A DNA stretch of 7,601 nucleotides. It comes from Clostridia bacterium (GTDB taxonomy: Bacteria > Bacillota > Clostridia > Peptostreptococcales > Anaerovoracaceae). The translations under genes were made by a program, and so were the position numbers. Each line of letters starts with the position of its first letter. The first letter of the stretch is position 1. Below, in pieces: positions 1 through 6,364 of the stretch. Location: NCBI GenBank assembly GCA_900754805.1, contig CAAEEE010000295.1, forward strand, positions 1 through 7,601, read 5' to 3'. The notes below the pieces were generated by a model. It had not been told where the DNA came from. It was given only the letters and a program-made list of their open reading frames with translations, and made no database searches.

Positions 1-226
1 CGGAGCTTATTGCGCCGTTTGGACATGCCTTGATGCAGGCTCCGCAGCCGATACATTTATTCGGCGAATGCAAAAGCTGAGGCTGATAACTGATTAAATC
101 GGGGTTGTGACACCATTTGCAGTTAATCGGGCAGCCCTTAAAAAAGACGGTGGTCCGGATGCCCGGACCATCCTCCGTCGAAAATTTTTGTATTCCGCCA
201 AGCAAAGCCTTTTCCTGTTCACTCAT
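1..226 (-). CDS. Glycyl-radical-enzyme activating enzyme (radical SAM), N-terminal 75 residues only
   Basis: This is the start of a radical S-adenosylmethionine activase, which uses a [4Fe-4S] cluster and SAM to abstract a hydrogen from the glycine of its partner GRE and so install the glycyl radical. Visible residues include the radical-SAM cluster motif CxxxCxxC (Cys32, Cys36, Cys39, within GCPINCKWCHNP). Before it is the family-typical FSTEDGPGIRTTVFFKGC segment, which orients the activase on its substrate. After it comes the first ferredoxin-like motif CxxCxxCxxxC (Cys58, Cys61, Cys64, Cys68), marking the long activase class with an extra Fe-S insert, as with HypD, CutC and HPAD partners, rather than the short PFL activase. 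The start at 226 has an AGGAGA ribosome binding site just upstream. It lies 32 bases after the GRE stop with no terminator hairpin between, so the two genes are almost certainly one operon and the proteins partners. Such activases are usually near 300 residues, so about three quarters lies beyond the left edge. Confidence 0.95.
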   Translation of the reverse strand, partial: MSEQEKALLGGIQKFSTEDGPGIRTTVFFKGCPINCKWCHNPDLISYQPQLLHSPNKCIGCGACIKACPNGAISS

Positions 227-258
227 AGCGGTCTCTCCTTTTCGTTCCGCATTTGGAA

Positions 259-2637
259 TCAGCATCCGCAGCCGCCGTCCGGTTTGTGAACGGTTCTGGA
301 AATGATGTTGTCCTGAACGCTCTTGTCAAGCTCTGTGAAGTAAGCAAGGTAACCTGCAACACGAACCAGAAGGTTCTTGTAGTTTTCAGGGTGCGCCTGC
401 GCGTCACGAAGCGTATCATCGTCTACAACATTAATCTGGATGTGGTGTCCGTTGTATTCAAAGTAAGTCTTTACAACGCCGCCCAAAGTTTCGATACCTT
501 TTTCACCGGAAATGGATCTCGGGTCGAAACGCAGGTTGTATAAAGTACCGTCTGTTGTGTTGAGCTGGTCAATCTTCGCTACGGAAAGAACGGTAGCTGT
601 CGGGCCGTGAACGTCGCGTCCCATAGCAGGGGAAACATTGTCTGCAAGAGACTCTCCGGCTCTTCTTCCTTCCGGAGTTGCGCCTACGCACTTACCCTGC
701 TTGATATTGTAGGACTGAGATTCGATGTCGAATGCGAATCTCGCACCGCGGCTGTCTCTGTATCCTTCAAGGAATTTATTGATATGTCTTACAATCTTGT
801 TTCCGATTAAGTCAACATATTCGTCATTGTTGCCGTACTTCGGTGCACGGTTGAGCAGTCTCAGACGGAATGCTTCGTCCGGGAAGTTGTTGTCGCAAGC
901 ATCTAAAAGTTCCTGTGCGGTGATTTCTTTCTTGTCAAATACAAAGTATTTGACTGCTGCAAGGGAGTCCATTGCGTTTGCAAGCGCGTCCGCAAGTGCG
1001 CCGGAATAGTTGTACTTCGCGCCGCCCTGCTGCAGGGATTTTGCTTTTTCGATGCATCCGTCGATTGTCATGGATGCAAATACCATATTCTGTCTTATCG
1101 TATGAATTGCTGCAACCGAGTTGTATGCGTTGAGCATCAGGTCGAAGGAGAAATCAATCTGCTTCAGTACAGCTTCAAAGAACTCATCATAAGTCTTGAA
1201 GTCGACAAATTTACCTGTGTGAGGGCCTGTCTGCTTTCCTGTCATCGGGTCGAAACCATCGTGCATCGCAAATTCCACGCACTTCAAGAGGTTTACAGTA
1301 CCTACCTGTGCTCTTCCGTCGGTCTTTCCGCCCGGAACCGGCTGTACGCAGCCCAGCATACCGTAGTTTCTTGCGTCCTCAATGTTGATGCCATCGCATT
1401 TTGTGAGAATCAGCGGAATGCATACATCGTCGTTAAAGAAAGACGGTGTTGCCATGCCGCGCTGAATCATGGATATTGCTTTGTTGAAAACTTCTTCTGA
1501 CATATGTCTGTGATATCTGAGAGACATCGTCGGCTGAGAAGTCTGCACTTCTTCGTTAGCTTCCAAAAGAAGCATGGTCGCTTCGTTGCAGGCATCCTTA
1601 CCGTCGTTGCCGATCCCGCCGATTGTCATGTTCTGCCAAATCGGATAGCCTGCCCAGCTTTCGCTGAAGTAAGCCGGTCTAAGCTTCAGAATATCTGTAT
1701 TCTTAATGAAGAAGCATTCCAAAATGTCAAGCGCAAGACGCTTTGTAATCTTGCCGGATTCCAAATCCGCTACATAATAATCGTTAATCGCACGGTCAAA
1801 CGAGGAGTAGGAGTTGGAGTGACCGTTGCTTTCAATCCACATTGTGATATGAATAATCCACGCACACTGGATCGCCTGCCAGAAGGACTGTACCGGGAAT
1901 TCCGGAACCTGTCTTAAGTTCGCAGCCATCGTTTCCAGTTCTGCTTTTCTTTCCGCGTTGGTTTCTTCTGCCGCAAGTTTATCCATGAGTTCTGCCTGTC
2001 TGTGCGCATAAAGAATGCATGCTTCGCAGGAGATAATTGTTGCGTTCCAGTAATCGACCTTTTCCTGATCTGCCTGACATGCAACGGTTGTATTTGCAAT
2101 TCTTTCCTTACAGTCATCGATAACAGCTCTGAGACCTGTTTTGAAAATTCTCGGATAGTTCGGAAGTACATGTCCCGTGCTTGTTTCCATACCTCCGATG
2201 GAAAGAATACCGGAGTTCGCTGCATCAATTGCTTCCGGCTTGCAGGCATTTGCCGTAACCTGGTCAAAGGATTTCCCTTCCCAGTATTTCAGAATGTCGA
2301 GTACTTCCTGCTTCATTTCATCGGAAGCAACCATTCTGTCCAAAGTTCTCGTTGTAAAAGTATCGATTTCGTCTTCAATCCATTTCGATGCGAATTCCGG
2401 GAAAATCGGTGCGCATCTCGGTCTGTCGGTATAGTTTCCGGCAATTAAATCTCCTTTGTCAAGATAAAGCGTCATGTTTTCCATGATGTAATACAGCATC
2501 TTTGCCTTGAGCAGTACATTTGGCTCACCTCCGAATTTCTGGTAGGCTTCGGTTGCCAGTCGTGCTCTTTCCGAGCTGAATGTAGGTGTTGTGTTTCTCT
2601 GTTTGTCCTTTAAATATTGGATTCTTTCCGTAAGCAT
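259..2637 (-). CDS. Glycyl radical enzyme (PFL-like superfamily, HypD/dehydratase-like branch), reaction unassigned
   Basis: A 792-residue GRE, full family length, likely a cytosolic oxygen-sensitive homodimer. The PFL-like domain covers most of the protein. The C-terminal glycyl radical loop reads RVAGYLAYF...QDNIISRT with the radical Gly762. The thiyl-radical Cys430 sits in NYGMLGCVQPVPGGKTDG. Other hallmarks are a GHVLPNY segment (about 155-161), ESNGHS (269-274), NLRFDP near 701-706 and HHIQINVVDD near 731-740. By eye the active-site stretch most resembles the trans-4-hydroxyproline dehydratase (HypD) group, but the Glu two residues after the cysteine, the general base in characterised GRE eliminases, is Gln432 here. 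The protein ends in an unusual GGCGC tail. No N-terminal encapsulation extension is seen and no shell-protein gene is in view, so microcompartment targeting is not supported. Start 2637 follows an AAGGAGA ribosome binding site. The gene is divergent from an AraC regulator and upstream of its activase. Family is certain. The substrate could be a hydroxylated acid, an amino acid or a decarboxylation substrate; I cannot decide. Confidence 0.96.
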   Translation of the reverse strand: MLTERIQYLKDKQRNTTPTFSSERARLATEAYQKFGGEPNVLLKAKMLYYIMENMTLYLDKGDLIAGNYTDRPRCAPIFPEFASKWIEDEIDTFTTRTLDRMVASDEMKQEVLDILKYWEGKSFDQVTANACKPEAIDAANSGILSIGGMETSTGHVLPNYPRIFKTGLRAVIDDCKERIANTTVACQADQEKVDYWNATIISCEACILYAHRQAELMDKLAAEETNAERKAELETMAANLRQVPEFPVQSFWQAIQCAWIIHITMWIESNGHSNSYSSFDRAINDYYVADLESGKITKRLALDILECFFIKNTDILKLRPAYFSESWAGYPIWQNMTIGGIGNDGKDACNEATMLLLEANEEVQTSQPTMSLRYHRHMSEEVFNKAISMIQRGMATPSFFNDDVCIPLILTKCDGINIEDARNYGMLGCVQPVPGGKTDGRAQVGTVNLLKCVEFAMHDGFDPMTGKQTGPHTGKFVDFKTYDEFFEAVLKQIDFSFDLMLNAYNSVAAIHTIRQNMVFASMTIDGCIEKAKSLQQGGAKYNYSGALADALANAMDSLAAVKYFVFDKKEITAQELLDACDNNFPDEAFRLRLLNRAPKYGNNDEYVDLIGNKIVRHINKFLEGYRDSRGARFAFDIESQSYNIKQGKCVGATPEGRRAGESLADNVSPAMGRDVHGPTATVLSVAKIDQLNTTDGTLYNLRFDPRSISGEKGIETLGGVVKTYFEYNGHHIQINVVDDDTLRDAQAHPENYKNLLVRVAGYLAYFTELDKSVQDNIISRTVHKPDGGCGC

Positions 2638-2650
2638 TTCGTCTCCTTTC

Positions 2651-2665
2651 TTCCCTCACGGGGAA
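2651..2665 (-). other. Small hairpin in the GRE mRNA leader, next to the ribosome binding site
   Basis: TTCCC (2651-2655) and GGGAA (2661-2665) form a 5-bp stem with a 5-base loop in the untranslated leader of the GRE transcript. It lies a few bases upstream of the AAGGAGA ribosome binding site. It is too short to be a terminator and has no U run after it in the minus direction. It may stabilise the 5' end or modulate translation, or be chance. Confidence 0.25.
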
Positions 2666-2716
2666 AAACAATTGTAGGGCGTAATTTCGTTTTTAATTTT
2701 GGTTTTCTTTGTTAAT

Positions 2717-2722
2717 AATATA
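2717..2722 (-). promoter_or_regulatory. Putative -10 element of the GRE-activase operon
   Basis: On the minus strand the sequence TGCTATATT gives an extended -10 (TGn before TATATT) about 80 bases upstream of the GRE start codon. No good -35 hexamer is found 16-18 bp upstream; the bases there read AAGTTT. A near-consensus -10 without a -35 is what an activator-dependent promoter looks like, in line with the divergent AraC-type regulator. The implied transcription start is near 2710. This is inferred by eye, with no experimental support. Confidence 0.5.
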
Positions 2723-2743
2723 GCAGATTCTTTCCTCTAAAAC

Positions 2744-2787
2744 TTGTGCAATCTTAGTTTACACTTTGCAAATATTGTGCTATCCTA
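2744..2787. promoter_or_regulatory. Direct repeat pair, candidate AraC-family regulator binding sites
   Basis: TTGTGCAATCTTA (2744-2756) and TTGTGCTATCCTA (2775-2787) match at 11 of 13 positions and are offset by 31 bp, about three helical turns, so they lie on the same DNA face. AraC-family proteins commonly bind such direct half-sites. Relative to the inferred GRE start near 2710, the repeats centre at about -40 and -71, a class II activator arrangement covering the missing -35. The distal repeat also overlaps the -10 of the regulator's own promoter, which would permit autoregulation. Binding by this regulator is inference. Confidence 0.5.
2758..2786 (+). promoter_or_regulatory. Putative sigma-A-type promoter of the AraC-family regulator
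   Basis: A -35 of TTTACA (2758-2763, 5 of 6 to consensus), a 17-bp spacer and a -10 of TATCCT (2781-2786, 4 of 6) preceded by TGC as an extended -10. The predicted start near 2793 leaves a leader of about 40 bases, ending in AGGAGG (2821-2826) six bases before the ATG. The promoter lies within the divergent intergenic region and its -10 is overlapped by one of the 13-bp repeats. Confidence 0.55.
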
Positions 2788-2832
2788 TTACAGAAAGAAG
2801 AAATTGTAAGGTCCCCAAAAAGGAGGTTTACC

Positions 2833-3720
2833 ATGCGTGACTATATAAGGGAAAATCTGCAAAATGAGTTTGAATTTCAACATTTAATTGACGACGGAAA
2901 TTTTTCCATGGAGTTTCACTGCCATGATCACATTGAAATTTTTTTGAGTGTCAGCGGCGGAAAAAGCTTTATTATAGATGACAAAATTTACGATATGCGC
3001 CCCGGAGATTTGTTTGTGAACAACCAGCTTGAAGTTCATCGCACAATTGCGGAACCGAGGGAAAGGTACGAGCGCTATGTGCTCTCGTTTCACCATGAAT
3101 TTCTTCAGCCGTTCTGCACGCCGGAATCGGATCTGCTTCACTATGTTTATCGCCGTCCTGACGGTTTTTCCAACAGGCTCAGCCTTTCCGAAGCGCAGCT
3201 TGCGGAATTTTTGGAATTGATAGACCGCTACGAAAGCCTGCTTAGCGATGACTTTGGAAACGATGTTCTGCGTCGGCTGGTTTTCATCGAGCTGCTGACG
3301 CTGACCGCGCGCTTTTACCGCGAAAGCTTTGCGCTTCCTGCTGCCGCGCTTCCCCAGACTGCCGCAGACCCGATTGCTCATCTTTTGGAATACATCAGCG
3401 CACATATCACAGAAGAATTAAATTTAGACACGCTTGCCGGTGAAATCGGCATGAGTAAATTTCACCTTTGCAAAGTTTTCAAAGCAAAAACCGGTACGAC
3501 AATCAACCGATACATTGTCACAAGGAGGGTTGCGGAGGCTAAGTACCTGCTTCTGCAGGGATTTTCCGTGACGGACACCTGTTATCGCTCCGGCTTTAAT
3601 GACCTCAGCCATTTCATCCGCACCTTTCATAATACGGTCGGCGTCCCGCCGGGAAAATACCTTTCGGTTTCTTCATCGCAGGGAACTAACTACTATTTCG
3701 GACCGGAAACAGAAAAATAA
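2833..3720 (+). CDS. AraC/XylS-family transcriptional regulator with N-terminal cupin-type sensor domain
   Basis: A 295-residue cytosolic DNA-binding regulator. The N-terminal part (about 20-95) is a cupin-like ligand-sensing domain with the typical histidine-rich start FHCHDHIEIF (His29, His31, His33) and RPGDLFVNN. The middle (about 100-175) is probably helical linker and dimerisation. The C-terminal AraC domain has two helix-turn-helix units: the first near 198-220 (LDTLAGEIGMSKFHLCKVFK) and the second near 245-275, with SGFNDLSHFIRTFHNTVGVPPGKY close to the family signature GF.d.S.F.r.Fk...G.tP..yr. The second unit is slightly divergent, with DTCYRSGF where IA..vGF is usual. The start is supported by AGGAGG six bases upstream. 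It is transcribed divergently from the GRE gene, the usual position for a local activator, and repeats in the shared intergenic region fit its binding. The effector is most likely the GRE substrate or a related small molecule (inference). Confidence 0.93.
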   Translation: MRDYIRENLQNEFEFQHLIDDGNFSMEFHCHDHIEIFLSVSGGKSFIIDDKIYDMRPGDLFVNNQLEVHRTIAEPRERYERYVLSFHHEFLQPFCTPESDLLHYVYRRPDGFSNRLSLSEAQLAEFLELIDRYESLLSDDFGNDVLRRLVFIELLTLTARFYRESFALPAAALPQTAADPIAHLLEYISAHITEELNLDTLAGEIGMSKFHLCKVFKAKTGTTINRYIVTRRVAEAKYLLLQGFSVTDTCYRSGFNDLSHFIRTFHNTVGVPPGKYLSVSSSQGTNYYFGPETEK

Positions 3721-3728
3721 GCATGCAA

Positions 3729-3763
3729 AAAACCTGCAGTTTCCATTTACGGCTGCAGGTTTT
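3729..3763. terminator. Bidirectional intrinsic terminator between convergent regulator genes
   Basis: AAAACCTGCAG (3729-3739) and CTGCAGGTTTT (3753-3763) make an 11-bp perfect stem with a 13-base loop. Read on the minus strand the stem is followed by a run of six U, and on the plus strand by UUUUC then AU-rich sequence, so it can end transcripts from both sides. It lies between the AraC-type stop (3720) and the GntR stop (3777), exactly where two convergent genes need it. Confidence 0.85.
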
Positions 3764-3776
3764 CTTAATTCTGTTA

Positions 3777-4511
3777 TTATTTTTTCATATACTCTTCTCT
3801 CTTTGCAAGGTCGGCAAGCAAATGTTTCAGTTCGATTGCTCTTGCTCTCTCACCGTCGTGCGCCTTTAAAGCTTCATAGAGTTCTCTGTGTTCCTTCAAG
3901 GAGCCTTCAAGGAACTTCGCTAAGTTTTCAACAGTGTCATTCTGCGAATAAATATTCTCAACGATTTGCTGCGAAAAGCTGTCGTAATAAGCAGAGAGCG
4001 CGCTCATAATCAGCGTATTGTCCGCAATCTTGCGAATCGTTTCGTGGAACTGGCGGTTTTTCTTTACCATCGCCTTAAAGTCTGTCCCGCAAGCTTCGAC
4101 TTCTTCCAGTACCTGATAAAGTTCCTTAAGCTCCTCGTCGGTAATCTTCTGCGCCGCGAGGCAGACCGCTTCCGGCTCCAACGCGCAGACAAATTCGCAC
4201 ATTTCCTTGTAATTGCTCAGTTCAAGGCTTGCACTGAAATTACCTTCTTCGGCGATTTCCTCTCTGCTGCGGATATAAGTTCCTCGCTTAGTTCTGCGAA
4301 TAAACCCTTGTGTGTCAAGGATCTTGTAGGCTTCTCTTAAAGTGCTTCTGCTGACATTCAAGATTTTGCAGAATTCAGCTTCGTTCGGAAAGGTAAATCC
4401 GTCCTGAAGCTCATCGCTGACAATCATTGCTTTAATTTTATCTGCTAAAAAATCTGACTGTGTTTTAATATGCTCAACCGCAAGACTGCTGAGCAGTTCA
4501 TTATTTTTCAT
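3777..4511 (-). CDS. GntR-family transcriptional regulator, FadR/FCD subfamily
   Basis: A 244-residue regulator when started at 4511. The N-terminal winged helix-turn-helix (about 13-82) shows FPNEAEFCKILNVSRSTLRE, then LDTQGFIRRTKRGTYI, the classic GntR wing. The C-terminal FCD ligand domain (about 100-235) contains LEPEAVCLAA, RQFHETI and two more histidines in LKEHRELY and ELKHL. FCD proteins usually bind a metal through Asp, His, His, His and sense carboxylic acids. Here His156, His208 and His230 are present but the Asp position is Asn152. An ATG at 4541 would add ten residues (MTTKKKGRKE), but it has no ribosome binding site and falls almost on the predicted transcription start, whereas AAGGACGG precedes the ATG at 4511. 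Placed just after the B12 mutase gene on the same strand, it probably represses the mutase operon and itself in the absence of substrate (inference). Confidence 0.92.
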   Translation of the reverse strand: MKNNELLSSLAVEHIKTQSDFLADKIKAMIVSDELQDGFTFPNEAEFCKILNVSRSTLREAYKILDTQGFIRRTKRGTYIRSREEIAEEGNFSASLELSNYKEMCEFVCALEPEAVCLAAQKITDEELKELYQVLEEVEACGTDFKAMVKKNRQFHETIRKIADNTLIMSALSAYYDSFSQQIVENIYSQNDTVENLAKFLEGSLKEHRELYEALKAHDGERARAIELKHLLADLAKREEYMKK

Positions 4512-4537
4512 TTCTTTCCGTCCTTTTTTCTTCGTTG

Positions 4538-4578
4538 TCATACATATGAATTATTATATCATAATTTATATCGTATGA
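4538..4578. promoter_or_regulatory. Palindromic TCATA/TATGA elements, candidate GntR operator
   Basis: Two inverted repeats share the same 5-bp arm: TCATA-CA-TATGA at 4538-4549, and TCATA (4559-4563) with TATGA (4574-4578), separated by 10 bases. They flank the predicted -10 and cover the start-site region of the GntR promoter, the position for an autorepressor. The region is very AT-rich, so chance short palindromes are possible, but four copies of one arm in 41 bp is suggestive. Confidence 0.4.
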
Positions 4579-4581
4579 AAA
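4553..4581 (-). promoter_or_regulatory. Putative promoter of the GntR-family regulator
   Basis: On the minus strand a perfect -10 TATAAT (4558 down to 4553) lies 17 bp after a partial -35, TTTTCA (4581 down to 4576, 4 of 6 to consensus). The predicted start near 4546 gives a leader of about 35 bases to the preferred ATG at 4511. The -35 comes within a few bases of the mutase stop codon, so the regulator can be made independently of the mutase operon. Confidence 0.6.
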
Positions 4582-4584
4582 GGA

Positions 4585-6354
4585 TTATTTTCCATTTTTG
4601 CCGAGATTAAGCACATCTTTCAAGTAGTCAACAATTTTCTGCATATCATTGTCTGTGTTAATTCCCAGTTCACTGAGTTTTCCAGAAACATCCACCGGAA
4701 CGTCGTTTCCGTCCATCGGTTCGTTCAGTCTGCCACCCATGATAAACGGTACCTGCACGCCGACTTCTTTCAGCTTGTCCGTCATTGCCTTGCCGAAGCT
4801 GTATGCCATGCCGTTGAACGTACTGATTAAAATCGCCTTGCTTTCGGTTTCAATTAACGCGTCCGCAACTTCATCAACGGAAACCGTCGTTCCTAAATCG
4901 AAGACATTCGCTCCTGCTTCGACCATGAGGTTCTTGCAGATTTCCTTTCCGAATTCATGTACATCGGTTGCAGCAACAATTAAGTTTACGCCCTTCAGCG
5001 GCTTCTTGTCGAGATCCTTGATTTCTCCGATGATGAAATTCTGCTGCTTGCCGATTTCCTTAACGATAGAAGTTGATCTTACCGGAACTCTGCCTCTCAT
5101 CGCGCCTTCCTTGCGCTCACCAGATCCGAAATTGGTTTCGAGCTGCGCCGGTCCGATTGCCTTCAGAGCTGCAAGCATTTCGCCCGGATGGTTGATGTCG
5201 ATATGATGATCGTCGAGCGCGTTAAGAACTCTTTCAAAGAATACATTGCCGCACGCAACCAAAAGTTCTGCTTCCGCTTCCACCTGAGCATAATCAATGA
5301 AATCTTTATAGTAGTGCGCCTGCTCGATTGCCATGTCAACCGTATTGTGCGCTTCAATAATTTCTTCCACATTCGGAATGCGAATTGCTTCCGTAATCGG
5401 AATCGGCGTAACCGCATGTCCTGTCGGGCAGAGAAGCTGTCCGATTGTGTCTGCCATCGCATAGGATGTCAGGTTTGCGTAGTTTCTCGGCATATTGTAG
5501 CCGAAGTCAATTGTATTTCCGTATATCATCGAGCCCGGAGTATGGTAAGTATTGATTTTGCTCATAGCTACATTGAAGATGATTCTTACCATCGGGTCGT
5601 TGAACAAATTTCCGAAGCAGTGACCCATTCTCGCGCCCAAAAGCTCTTCTGTGATATATCTTTCCAGCTTCGCATAGCCGACAAGGTTTGCCATGTCCTG
5701 GAACTGTGCTCCGAAACCGTCATCTAAATTAGAATGTACGATTGTACCTTGATCGCGGAGCTTTGCCATCAGTAAAAGTCCTTTACACATATCGTTGGTA
5801 CGGTATTCATCCATGTCGAAACCCGGATATTCATATGTATAGTAATGCGAGAAGTTTCCGATTGTTGTAACGCCTGCCTTGAGCCCGTGAATTACATTTT
5901 GAAGAGAATTCAGGGAGCCGATCATGTGGTCGCCCAGATGCGGCTGAACTGCTTCAATCTGACCGATTGCCATCCATTCCTCTTCATTTTTTAAAATTGC
6001 TCCGGAGCCCGGCTGCATTCTGACGCGGTATTCTTCCGGCACGCCCATAACCCAGTCCATACAGACACCGTAACGAGTGATGTATGAGCCACTGTCCTTG
6101 AGTGTATTAAACACGGTTCTGACTGCGTCCTCTGTATTTTCCCAGGTATTGTAGCCGATTGCAGAATGCTTCATGACAACTCCTTCTTTCATCATGCGTT
6201 CTTTGTACTCGCGTTCAGAGGAAACACCGTTTGCTTCCATGAATTTCGTGCGTCCGATTTTAAGACCCTCGGAAGCTTTTTCCATATCCGCTTTCATTGA
6301 GGAAATATCCTGCAGATTCTTAATATCAAATTTCCAGTTAAAATTCAGTTCCAT
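4585..6354 (-). CDS. Adenosylcobalamin-dependent carbon-skeleton mutase with fused B12-binding domain (2-methyleneglutarate/glutamate mutase type)
   Basis: A 589-residue cytosolic protein. The C-terminal B12-binding domain (about 450-585) shows all three expected motifs: DxHxxG as DVHEFG (Asp464, His466, Gly469), where the histidine replaces the lower cobalt ligand; the ST motif in AILISTF (about 507-513); and the GG motif in FIMGGRL (Gly540, Gly541). Residues about 60-400 would be the catalytic barrel, with VQPHLGDHMIGS, AGVTTIGNFSHYYTYEYPG and PTGHAVTPIPITEAIRIPN as conserved-looking segments. Glutamate mutase keeps its B12 subunit separate (about 480 plus 137 residues). One fused chain near 590-600 residues is the layout of 2-methyleneglutarate mutase from nicotinate-fermenting Eubacterium barkeri. 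The MutL-type ATPase gene ten bases upstream supports a mutase rather than a corrinoid methyltransferase. The start is fixed by GGAGG directly after the upstream stop, suggesting translational coupling. The exact substrate is not established; a dicarboxylic acid is my best guess. Confidence 0.8.
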   Translation of the reverse strand: MELNFNWKFDIKNLQDISSMKADMEKASEGLKIGRTKFMEANGVSSEREYKERMMKEGVVMKHSAIGYNTWENTEDAVRTVFNTLKDSGSYITRYGVCMDWVMGVPEEYRVRMQPGSGAILKNEEEWMAIGQIEAVQPHLGDHMIGSLNSLQNVIHGLKAGVTTIGNFSHYYTYEYPGFDMDEYRTNDMCKGLLLMAKLRDQGTIVHSNLDDGFGAQFQDMANLVGYAKLERYITEELLGARMGHCFGNLFNDPMVRIIFNVAMSKINTYHTPGSMIYGNTIDFGYNMPRNYANLTSYAMADTIGQLLCPTGHAVTPIPITEAIRIPNVEEIIEAHNTVDMAIEQAHYYKDFIDYAQVEAEAELLVACGNVFFERVLNALDDHHIDINHPGEMLAALKAIGPAQLETNFGSGERKEGAMRGRVPVRSTSIVKEIGKQQNFIIGEIKDLDKKPLKGVNLIVAATDVHEFGKEICKNLMVEAGANVFDLGTTVSVDEVADALIETESKAILISTFNGMAYSFGKAMTDKLKEVGVQVPFIMGGRLNEPMDGNDVPVDVSGKLSELGINTDNDMQKIVDYLKDVLNLGKNGK

Positions 6355-6364
6355 TTCATCCTCC

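Noticed and set aside
1102..1917. Two adjacent plus-strand open frames of 132 and 137 codons opposite the GRE gene
   Set aside because: They lie wholly antisense to a certain GRE gene whose motifs are intact, show no ribosome binding site or recognisable domain, and have low-complexity, cysteine-rich translations typical of antisense shadows.
259..2637. Microcompartment-targeted GRE
   Set aside because: The protein starts directly in the PFL-like domain without an N-terminal amphipathic extension, and no shell-protein gene is present in the window.
2638..2832. Riboswitch, for example a cobalamin riboswitch, in the main intergenic region
   Set aside because: The 195 bases are AT-rich and taken up by two promoters, and no B12-box-like or other conserved aptamer sequence is visible. 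A cobalamin switch, if any, would be upstream of the MutL gene outside the window.
2884..3405. 173-codon minus-strand frame inside the AraC-type regulator
   Set aside because: It is fully antisense to a well-supported regulator gene and shows no family resemblance or start signal.
4649..5727. Plus-strand open frames of 185 and 179 codons opposite the mutase gene
   Set aside because: They are antisense to the mutase, serine-rich or histidine-rich without domain signature, and no promoter or ribosome binding site is visible.
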